From: Bin55 sp965205545
GTDB lineage: Bacteria > Pseudomonadota > Gammaproteobacteria > Pseudomonadales > Azotimanducaceae
Direction: 5' to 3'
Length of the DNA stretch: 64,000 bases
NCBI GenBank assembly: GCA_965205545.1
Contig: OZ242170.1
Span: forward strand, 186,001 to 250,000
The notes beneath the pieces were generated by a model. The model did not search any database. It worked only from the letters and a program-made list of their open reading frames with translations, and was not told the DNA's origin. Of the stretch, positions 7,867 to 15,035 are shown piece after piece (the stretch's first letter is position 1; every line of letters starts with the position of its first letter). The position numbers and the translations under genes are program-made.

Positions 7867-8808
7867 TCACGGCAAGCGTCGCGAGGAGGTTTCTGTTAGA
7901 TGTGCTTCAAGGATTTGTGCGATACGCTTCTTCTTCAATCGCTGAGCGTATTCGAGAGCAGTTTCGTTTCCAGGCTGCTGCTTGGTCTTGCGTGTTCGCA
8001 AATCAAGATCGACGGCGGTATTCAACAGTGCTTCTACGATTTGTGCCTTACCGCTTGCAACCGCGGAATGCAGCGCTGACTTTCCTGAAAAATCTTGCAT
8101 GTTGGGGTCGGCACCGCTAGTGATCAACAGCAAAGACATTTCGACAAACCGATTGAGAATTGCTCGGTGCAATACTGTTCCCCCAAAGTGCCCAGCATGG
8201 TGATTTACGTCAGCGCCAGACTCAATCAACACTTCTGCTGCCTCCAACGCATTGCGCTCCACGGCATAGCACAATGGCGTATGGCGATGTCCATCCCTTG
8301 GATCAACTGGCGCACCTGCGGCAATCAGAAGGCTGCATAGTTCAGAGTGATTACCGTGTGCTGCATGATGCAACATGGTAGTTCCGCGTGGACCGCGTAG
8401 ACCGGCAATGTTGTCATCCGAATCAAGTTCTTGCCGGATTGCATCGACATCTCCCAAAGCGGCGGCATGGTAGCGAGTCACAACGCATCCATTTGACTGG
8501 AGAAATCGTGCCACTTCAACGCAACCGACATGAGCCGCAGCATCAATTAGAGAGGAACCGCCGTGGTTGCGCTGCATTGGATCGGCTCCCGCTTCGACTA
8601 GTGCCCTAACTATGTCCAGATTGCCAGTTGGGACAGCCTCGCTAAGCGGAGTGTGGCCATGGGAGTTTCGGGCGTCGACAATGTCCGGCCGTTTCTCAAT
8701 GATGTGCCGCACACGTTCCAGATCTTCCGCTTCGACCGCACTTACTAGTGCTTTGCGCGCGTCTCGTCGACCCAATTGACCATAGTCAATCGGAGTTTCC
8801 GCGTTCAT
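7867..8808 (-). CDS. Ankyrin repeat protein
   Basis: 313 residues, nearly all ankyrin repeats: about seven units with the TPLxxAxxxGxxxxVxxLxxxGAD pattern (HGHTPLSEAVPTGNLDIVRA, GTTMLHHAAHGNHSELCSLL, HRHTPLCYAVERNALEAAEVL, GGTVLHRAILNRFVEMSLLL, GKSALHSAVASGKAQIVEAL). No signal peptide or membrane segment. It starts four bases after the stop of the quinoprotein gene, so the two are very probably co-transcribed. A protein-binding role is inferred; the partner is unknown. Confidence 0.88.
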   Translation of the reverse strand: MNAETPIDYGQLGRRDARKALVSAVEAEDLERVRHIIEKRPDIVDARNSHGHTPLSEAVPTGNLDIVRALVEAGADPMQRNHGGSSLIDAAAHVGCVEVARFLQSNGCVVTRYHAAALGDVDAIRQELDSDDNIAGLRGPRGTTMLHHAAHGNHSELCSLLIAAGAPVDPRDGHRHTPLCYAVERNALEAAEVLIESGADVNHHAGHFGGTVLHRAILNRFVEMSLLLITSGADPNMQDFSGKSALHSAVASGKAQIVEALLNTAVDLDLRTRKTKQQPGNETALEYAQRLKKKRIAQILEAHLTETSSRRLP

Positions 8809-8811
8809 CTC

Positions 8812-10617
8812 TCATAGTTCAAACACGAGCATGACGTTGCCGGGCATTTGACCGAACATTCCATACCCCGACAACACAATCAATTGATTGCCGGCAATCA
8901 CAACACCAGGATTGTCAATAGCGCCTCCATGGGCTTCCACACCATTGACTGTTTCAAACGGCTTTTTGGTATCGAAGCTCCAAAGCACTTCTCCACTTTC
9001 CGCGTGAAAAGCTGACACTACTCCGTTCAGCGCTCCAGCAAAGACAACATCATTGGTCGAACTGGCAGCTGCAGAGAAGCCGTAGTGCCAGGGACAATCT
9101 GGCCACGGATTGCCTCGATTGCGAAGCGCTCTGATGTCTATCTCGCAATCTCGCTCAACCCTGTGCTCCCACAGCGTTTCGCCCGAATCTATGTCCAGCG
9201 CGTAAACTCCAGGCTTTGGATCAACCGTCGCCCGCTCGGGATCGGCAATTGGAACGTAGACGGTGTTGTCGACAACTGTCATGCCCCAGTGAACGCCGCC
9301 AAGTGCGCTTCCATTCGATAGCTTGTTGTGCCAAACAAGTTCCAGATCGTTGTCGGGATCAAGTGCCCAAACATCACCGGATTTCTGTCCAGCGAGCACT
9401 AGATCACGTCCGGTGCTGGTGGTTACCAATATGGGCGAAGCTCCGAAGTCGAAGTCAGGTCCTTCTTCATCGGGGCAATTTTGCGGGTTGCGCGATCCAC
9501 AAGCCATATTGAACGCATCGTCCTTGTAGCCTTGGAAGAAAGCGCCAATTTCGCCGGTAAACAGATTCAGGGTGACTATGGAATCTGACTTGTATGTAGC
9601 TGGAGAAGATGTATTCTCGCCAGTTCCAACATAAAGCACTCCACGCAGTAGGTCTATTGCTGGAGTGGTCCAAATGGGTGCTCCCGAAGGACCGTACATT
9701 TGCGTTCCGATGTCGTTCTTCTTTGTGGGTTGTGCGGCCGGCGTCATGAAAGTCGACCACAAGACTTCGCCGGTTTCGCCGTCAAGCTTCCTCACAATTC
9801 CACGAGACTTGCAGCATTCGTGTCTTGGATTCATTGCTACTGCAATTTCGAAAGCCGACACCGGGATGTACCAATCCTCGTCAAAATAAACAGGGGCTCC
9901 GGTGTTCATGTTGAGAGGAGACTCTCCCACCGACTGAACCCAAATGAGCTCGCCGGTGGAAGCATCCACTAGATGTGTCCGTGCACCCATGTCGCCTACG
10001 GCAACCTGAAGCTTTTCGTCCTCGTAAATCAAGTGGGCTGAAGTTCGCAATCTTCCTCCTGATTCATACGTCCACTTGACACACCCTATGTCCCGGTCGA
10101 TGGCGTAGAGGGTTCCGCTCAGGGTAGGTAGAAATATGGTGTCAGCAGAAACTGCAGGCCACGAACGGACCTCGCCAGTATTCGGAATTCCAAAGGCATA
10201 CTTGAGCTTGATGTCCTTGATATTGGAACTGTCGATGCCGCTGGATGGCTGGTGTCGAGTGTTTTCAATGTCCACGCCCCAATGGGACACAACGACGTCA
10301 TTGGATATGGGAAGATCGGGACAACGCTGCGTCGGGTCGATCGATTGCTCCTCGACCTTCGAAAGATAGCGCGAAAGATCCTCGATGATGTCGCGAGAAA
10401 GTCCTTCAGTGTGAATCGCCATGCGACCATCGGCCAAAGAGTGATGAATGCGTGTCTTGCTCATCAATTCGATTGCACTGCGATGTGGCGTCTTTTCGTC
10501 GGGGGGATTGTCATGGCACACCGCGCATCGCTCCGCATACAGATCCTCCGGTCCGCCAATCGCATTTAAGGCATAGATTGCCGCCAGACAAGCAGCAGCA
10601 TGTGCGAGCGGCTTCAT
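8812..10617 (-). CDS. Cytochrome c / PQQ-type beta-propeller dehydrogenase
   Basis: 601 residues from the ATG at 10617, where a signal peptide begins (MKPLAHAAACLAAIYALNA); the frame extends further upstream but without such a start. A c-type haem site CAVCH lies at 31-35. The rest is an eight-bladed-propeller type sequence with repeated G-x-LYAID / VYALD / GEVLW strands and an adjacent Cys-Cys pair (RHECCKSRG), typical of quinoprotein alcohol dehydrogenases. The haem-plus-propeller plan resembles polyvinyl-alcohol dehydrogenase. Periplasmic oxidation of an alcohol with electrons passed to the haem is the likely role; the substrate is unknown. Confidence 0.85.
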   Translation of the reverse strand: MKPLAHAAACLAAIYALNAIGGPEDLYAERCAVCHDNPPDEKTPHRSAIELMSKTRIHHSLADGRMAIHTEGLSRDIIEDLSRYLSKVEEQSIDPTQRCPDLPISNDVVVSHWGVDIENTRHQPSSGIDSSNIKDIKLKYAFGIPNTGEVRSWPAVSADTIFLPTLSGTLYAIDRDIGCVKWTYESGGRLRTSAHLIYEDEKLQVAVGDMGARTHLVDASTGELIWVQSVGESPLNMNTGAPVYFDEDWYIPVSAFEIAVAMNPRHECCKSRGIVRKLDGETGEVLWSTFMTPAAQPTKKNDIGTQMYGPSGAPIWTTPAIDLLRGVLYVGTGENTSSPATYKSDSIVTLNLFTGEIGAFFQGYKDDAFNMACGSRNPQNCPDEEGPDFDFGASPILVTTSTGRDLVLAGQKSGDVWALDPDNDLELVWHNKLSNGSALGGVHWGMTVVDNTVYVPIADPERATVDPKPGVYALDIDSGETLWEHRVERDCEIDIRALRNRGNPWPDCPWHYGFSAAASSTNDVVFAGALNGVVSAFHAESGEVLWSFDTKKPFETVNGVEAHGGAIDNPGVVIAGNQLIVLSGYGMFGQMPGNVMLVFEL

Positions 10618-10794
10618 TGAAAGACCAAACCAAACAGAATGCCGATGCTGCGGTCGAATACGTTTTCGAACTCTTGAATTCATAGGAAATACTTGCGTTG
10701 CTTGATCAAGTGGGTGGACGGTTCTAGGCAGAAGTGACTGCGCTCGTTCGGGTGTTGCGCGAATTCGCGCGCGGTTTTGCCGTTCCAATATCGC

Positions 10795-11688
10795 TCAGTT
10801 AGACGTGGCTTCATAGTTTGAGGGTTGTTCTCTTATGTCAGTGGGTGCGCCTTCCGAACGATCATCGCCGGTTACGCGCGTGTGCCGCATTATGCGTGGT
10901 ATCGAATAATCATAGGGTCTGACTCGGTGCACAACACAGCGATTGTCCCAGATGACAAAATCTCCAAGTGACCAGGTGTGTTGAAAGACGCGGGGAGGCT
11001 GGCAAGCGAATTGAATCAGGTCATTGACAAGCCGTTTTGCCTCTTCATCCTTCATACCTGGTATTCGATAGGCATGTCGTCCGACAAACAGCGATTTCCT
11101 TCCAGTTTCTGGATGGATCTTAGTGAGAGGACGCAGCGGCGCACCATCCCTGTGAAAACCGTAACGTGAACCAATATCCACTTTCTGTCCCAGTGACTCC
11201 TGAGATCGATAGAACGAGTGATATGCAGAGAGTCCTGAAATGCGATCTTTGGTTGCTGAATCCAATGCTTGGTAAGCCGCACGCATGTCGGTCCATTCGG
11301 TTTGCCCGCCGTCCTTGGGCAATGTAAGAGCAGACAGACAAGACACCTTGGCGGCGACCGGCATATAGGAACTGTCCGTATGCCAATACTCGTTGCCTCG
11401 GACTATGCGAAAGTTGTCGTCGTCTAGAGGCAACACATTGCCTTCAGTATCCACATTGCAGACATAAAGCGATTTGATCAATGGGTTGCCGGTGAGTATC
11501 TCGAGCTGGCCGAATCTTTCACTGAAGCGTTCTTGCTGCACCGTAGTTAGACTCGCCTCGGGAAACACTAACACTGCCTTGTCAAGAAAAACCCCATGCA
11601 GTTCATCCCATTGGGCGTCAGACAAGTGAGCTAGGTTCACGTCGTGGACATAGGCTCCTAACGTTGCACTGCTGTCGACAATCCGCAT
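10795..11688 (-). CDS. TauD/TfdA-family Fe(II)/2-oxoglutarate dioxygenase
   Basis: 297 residues. The iron-binding facial triad is His103 and Asp105 (YWHTDSSYM) with distal His254 (WDNRCVVHRVRPYD). The C-terminal basic stretch PRIMRHTRV should hold the Arg that binds 2-oxoglutarate. The family hydroxylates sulfonates, phenoxy-acids and similar carboxylated substrates. It is the first gene of the minus-strand group, with 177 bp before the quinoprotein gene. The gene upstream is divergent, so the 245-bp gap should hold both promoters. Confidence 0.9.
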   Translation of the reverse strand: MRIVDSSATLGAYVHDVNLAHLSDAQWDELHGVFLDKAVLVFPEASLTTVQQERFSERFGQLEILTGNPLIKSLYVCNVDTEGNVLPLDDDNFRIVRGNEYWHTDSSYMPVAAKVSCLSALTLPKDGGQTEWTDMRAAYQALDSATKDRISGLSAYHSFYRSQESLGQKVDIGSRYGFHRDGAPLRPLTKIHPETGRKSLFVGRHAYRIPGMKDEEAKRLVNDLIQFACQPPRVFQHTWSLGDFVIWDNRCVVHRVRPYDYSIPRIMRHTRVTGDDRSEGAPTDIREQPSNYEATSN

Positions 11689-11790
11689 TCTGGCAGCTCT
11701 ACTGACTAGTGGTCGAACTGAACTATTGTATTTTCCGCTAGCAAAATCGATTTATAGACCCATCGCCACGTCAGGCTCTTCGTGAGATTC

Positions 11791-11816
11791 GCCAATTGTT
11801 TCAATCATTGATTGGC
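11791..11816. promoter_or_regulatory. Nested inverted repeat between divergent genes
   Basis: Outer arms GCCAAT and ATTGGC enclose a perfect inner palindrome TCAATCATTGA (11801-11811). It lies between the divergent dioxygenase and hydrolase genes, a sensible place for an operator. No regulator gene is next to it. Confidence 0.3.
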
Positions 11817-11933
11817 TTACTATTGGATTCCGTTGCAGAGTGCGATGCACAATGTCTCTTGTATCTGCGGCAGTTGGACTAGAAGAGACTTGAACTTGAT
11901 CTTGGAATCAACAGTTTCACCCCTCAGTCAACA

Positions 11934-12824
11934 ATGAATCTCAAACTCAATCATGTCGATGCATACGGCGTGCAAATTGCCTATTTTGAGTCCCAGAGTG
12001 GGTCGTGTAGCGACAAGACATTGCTGTTCGTGCATGGAATGGGTTGCCACGCACGGTGCTGGGACGCGACCCTAAAGTTGCTGAACACAAGCTGTCGAAC
12101 AATTTGCGTCGAGTTGCGGGGTCACGGCAGGTCGGAAAAACGACGACCCTATGGTTGGGATCAGTTTGGCAAGGATCTCTCATCCTTCATTCAAGTCCTG
12201 GACCTCAACCCAATTGTTGCCGTGGGCCATTCGCTGGGCGGACATGCGCTACTGCAGGCAGCGGCAGTGCTCACCCGCAGATTTGAAGCGCTTTTCCTGT
12301 TGGAACCTGTAGTCTACTATCCAGCCGCCTATTCGGACTCAGCGTTTGCGAGCGCTATTGACTCCCCTGAGGATCATCCGTTTGCACGTCGCAGACTGAT
12401 ATGGAACTCTTCGGAAGAGCTCTTGGCGTTTCTGCAGGATCGCAATCCATTCAAGTTGTGGGATGCAGCAGTTCTGCGCGACCACTGCACCTACGGATTG
12501 GAACCCGCCGCCAATGGTCAGTACCAGCTCTGTTGTCCTCCGTTGGTCGAGGCAGAGATAGCATTGAGCGTGACTGACACCAATGTTCACCCACTACTGT
12601 CACTCGTTGACGTGCCAGTGACGATTGTGCGAGCGAAATCCGCACCGGGGTTTCGCCATCCAAAGGACACCATCCATTCGGTAACTTGGCCGCAGCTTGC
12701 AACAAGCCTTCCGCAAGGCACGGACAAGCAACTAGACGATGTGTCGCACTTCATCCCTATGCAGCGACCTGATGTCGTTGCGTGTGAACTGAATGCCTAT
12801 TTGCAAGACCGAGCGACTACATAA
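11934..12824 (+). CDS. Alpha/beta hydrolase A of the PKS locus
   Basis: 296 residues. It has the oxyanion motif HGMG at 34-37, nucleophile Ser100 in GHSLGG and a late His272 in VSHFIPMQRP. It belongs to the broad alpha/beta hydrolase family. It is distantly similar to hydrolase B at 14100, sharing a central block (Y-L-CP--EAEIA versus Y-L-CP--EARII). It is the outermost member of the PKS locus, convergent with the acyl carrier protein gene. A release (thioesterase-like) or product-trimming role is inferred from position only. Confidence 0.8.
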   Translation: MNLKLNHVDAYGVQIAYFESQSGSCSDKTLLFVHGMGCHARCWDATLKLLNTSCRTICVELRGHGRSEKRRPYGWDQFGKDLSSFIQVLDLNPIVAVGHSLGGHALLQAAAVLTRRFEALFLLEPVVYYPAAYSDSAFASAIDSPEDHPFARRRLIWNSSEELLAFLQDRNPFKLWDAAVLRDHCTYGLEPAANGQYQLCCPPLVEAEIALSVTDTNVHPLLSLVDVPVTIVRAKSAPGFRHPKDTIHSVTWPQLATSLPQGTDKQLDDVSHFIPMQRPDVVACELNAYLQDRATT

Positions 12825-12857
12825 GAAATGTTTGCGCTCGGGTCTCCAGCAATCGAG

Positions 12858-12902
12858 TTTGCAAAGCGACGAACGGTTCAGTCCGCTCGGAACTTTGCGA
12901 AA
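12858..12902. terminator. Imperfect hairpin between convergent genes
   Basis: A 19-base left arm starting TTTGCAAAGCGAC pairs with a right arm ending AACTTTGCGAAA at about 15 positions, with a six-base loop. It lies between the convergent hydrolase A and acyl carrier protein genes and could serve both directions. Confidence 0.5.
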
Positions 12903-12909
12903 TCTTTAT

Positions 12910-13137
12910 CTAGGCGTTGGCGTCCAAGTACGAGACTACGTCGCGCAAGTTTTTGAAGTTCGCGAATTTCTCGGCTGGAATGTCGTGATTGAATTCTGCC
13001 GCAAGAGCCTTGGCAAACGCGATAGCGTCCATTGACGAAACTTCTCGCTCGCTGAAGGCTACGTCGAAATCGGGTTCGCGCTCCGGATCCAGCAATTTCT
13101 TAGCTAGTGCACCGACACGATCTTGTGTTGCTGACAT
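12910..13137 (-). CDS. Discrete acyl carrier protein
   Basis: 75 residues, an ordinary length for a free ACP. The phosphopantetheine site is VSSMDAIAF, with Ser35 in the place of the DSL serine; Asp is replaced by Ser before it. The C-terminal helix region FANFKNLRDVVSYL is typical. The protein is acidic overall. It lies next to, and divergent from, an Sfp-type phosphopantetheinyl transferase and near the PKS whose second KS has no carrier of its own. That makes it the best candidate for an in-trans carrier. A housekeeping fatty-acid ACP is less likely because no fab genes are near. Confidence 0.8.
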   Translation of the reverse strand: MSATQDRVGALAKKLLDPEREPDFDVAFSEREVSSMDAIAFAKALAAEFNHDIPAEKFANFKNLRDVVSYLDANA

Positions 13138-13245
13138 TCTGTCTTCCTTGTATAAAGTGGTTGCTTGCCAGCAATGTGCTGGTAGGTGCGTATTAAATCA
13201 GATTGGAACGACATATCAAGTCTTTCTTAGCGCTAATAAATCGAA

Positions 13246-13259
13246 TCTCACGTGTGAGA
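13246..13259. promoter_or_regulatory. Palindromic site in the ACP / PPTase divergent region
   Basis: TCTCAC and GTGAGA form a perfect inverted repeat around GT, inside the 234-bp gap between the divergent carrier protein and transferase genes. Operator function is inferred from symmetry and place. Confidence 0.35.
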
Positions 13260-13371
13260 AATTCAAGGTGCATTGAGCATGGATAACGATTCCAATATGT
13301 GGACTCTGCGTTGAACCGACCACTAGCAGTTTGCGAGTCTCCGCTTTTGCGTATGACTGGGCGAGACGAGT

Positions 13372-14061
13372 TTGATTGATCCCTGGTGGCAAACTCACTT
13401 ATGCACGAGAGACGTGTTGGTTACTTACGTCGATCTATCGGAGGACCTGGAACGAGAAGCCCGTGCCTTGGAGTTCTTGGATGCCTCAGAACGCACGCGT
13501 GCTCAAAGAAATCGCTCCCAATCGACTCGACGCCAATTCATCCTTTGTCGAGCAGCATTGCGCAATAAACTTTGCGAGATAGTCGGATGTGACAACTCCA
13601 AATTACACTTCACTTCTGTGCGAAACGAAAAGCCAGTTGCACTAGTTGATGGGACGGCAATTGACATTGAGTTCAACGTAAGCCACACCGTCGGACACGG
13701 GCTGCTCGCGTTCGCCAACCAAGGAAGACTCGGTGTCGACATCGAACATCGGCATGTCAGGCATGATGTGGATGGCGAAATCCGCAAAGTGTTTTCAATT
13801 CGGGAACAGCAAGCGCTCAAAGCAGTTGACGGTGTTGACAGAGTTGAACTCTTTCTCCGTCTTTGGACAATAAAGGAAGCATTGATAAAAGCGACAGGCG
13901 AGGGTTTCCGTGCCGACACTGCAGCCTTCAGTGTTCCGGAGGAATACATTCTGGGCGCGAAGTACTCGCGTTTCCACTACGACGAACCAAGCGTCGAGTG
14001 GCGACTCATGAGCTTGGACAATGATCAGTTTGTGGCTGCGTTAGCGCACGAGGCACATTGA
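13372..14061 (+). CDS. Sfp-type 4'-phosphopantetheinyl transferase
   Basis: 229 residues from a TTG at 13372; no ATG occurs near the N-terminus, and a GTG a little downstream is possible. All family motifs are present: NVSHT at 102-106, GVDIE at 121-125 with Mg-binding Asp123 and Glu125, and WTIKEA at 165-170 with Glu169. It transfers phosphopantetheine from CoA to carrier-protein serines. Its likely targets are PKS Ser2541 and ACP Ser35. Hydrolase B starts 38 bp downstream on the same strand. Confidence 0.92.
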   Translation: MIDPWWQTHLCTRDVLVTYVDLSEDLEREARALEFLDASERTRAQRNRSQSTRRQFILCRAALRNKLCEIVGCDNSKLHFTSVRNEKPVALVDGTAIDIEFNVSHTVGHGLLAFANQGRLGVDIEHRHVRHDVDGEIRKVFSIREQQALKAVDGVDRVELFLRLWTIKEALIKATGEGFRADTAAFSVPEEYILGAKYSRFHYDEPSVEWRLMSLDNDQFVAALAHEAH

Positions 14062-14099
14062 GCAACGAATGCAAGAGATGGTGAGGAGAAGCTGACTAT

Positions 14100-15017
14100 A
14101 TGGGCTGGCAAGTTCCCGATCCGCTTTCTATCTGCGAGATCTCACTTGATCTCGAAAACCGTTCTTTTGTTCGTCAACATGGAAATCCTTCAGGACCCCG
14201 ATTGGTTCTCTGCCACGGCAACGGTCTAGCAATCGATCTCTATTACCCCTTCTGGTCGCTGCTCGAGCGTGATTTCGAGCTCTTCGTCTATGACTTGCGG
14301 AGCCATGGATGGAACGAAGTTTCAAAGGAAGAGGATCACAATCTCTTCTCATTGGTTTCAGATCTCGACACCATACTGCACGAAATTGAACAGCACTACG
14401 GCACTAAGCCCGTTGTAGGCGTGTACCACTCCCTTTCGGCAATGATCTCTCTCCTCCTCTCGTCGCCCGTCATGTCGACATCAATCGATCGCAGGAGCAG
14501 GGAATTCTCAGGGTTGGTCTTGTTTGACCCGCCTATGCACAGGCCAGGGAAGAGTCACGCCGAGTTCGACGAAGCAGTGGAAGGAACCGCTCGCATAGCG
14601 CGCAGGAGAACTGAAAGTTTCGATTCGCTCGAGCAGTACCACGAACTGCTGGATTTCTTTCCAGCCTATTCAAGGCTGGTTCCTGGCGCAAAGGAGCTCA
14701 TGGGTCGAACGATATTGTGTGAATCGCCTAGTGGCGGCTACAAATTGAGATGCCCCCGCGATTACGAAGCACGAATAATCGAGTATGTGCGTGCTTTTGC
14801 AGGCCAAGCCGATCTGGACAAGCTTCCGTGTCCAACTAAGATCGTAGGAGCAGATCCGCTCCTTCCTACTTCCTACCTGCCCACTGTGGACTTCTCGGAC
14901 ATGCTCAGCGTCGATTTTGACTTCATACCGGAAACAACACATTTCATGCAGATCGAAAAGCCATCCGAGTGCGCTGAGTATGTGCATGAATTCATGACGG
15001 ACCTGGACTTGAGCTAG
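14100..15017 (+). CDS. Alpha/beta hydrolase B of the PKS locus, atypical elbow
   Basis: 305 residues. The oxyanion motif is CHGNGLA at about 38-44. The nucleophile elbow reads VYHSLSA (Ser111), so both small glycines of the usual GxSxG are replaced by Tyr and Ser. His281 (ETTHFMQIEKP) is in place. It is distantly related to hydrolase A. It follows the transferase gene and converges on the PKS with 18 bp between stops. A product-release role is plausible; the altered elbow could mean an unusual substrate or acyl-transfer activity. Confidence 0.8.
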   Translation: MGWQVPDPLSICEISLDLENRSFVRQHGNPSGPRLVLCHGNGLAIDLYYPFWSLLERDFELFVYDLRSHGWNEVSKEEDHNLFSLVSDLDTILHEIEQHYGTKPVVGVYHSLSAMISLLLSSPVMSTSIDRRSREFSGLVLFDPPMHRPGKSHAEFDEAVEGTARIARRRTESFDSLEQYHELLDFFPAYSRLVPGAKELMGRTILCESPSGGYKLRCPRDYEARIIEYVRAFAGQADLDKLPCPTKIVGADPLLPTSYLPTVDFSDMLSVDFDFIPETTHFMQIEKPSECAEYVHEFMTDLDLS

Positions 15018-15035
15018 CTTAAGGCTGCGCCACAG

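Noticed and set aside
15018..15035. Possibility that the PKS was cut short by a frameshift and once continued.
   Set aside because: Only 18 bp separate the PKS stop from the convergent hydrolase stop, and the protein ends at a natural domain border.
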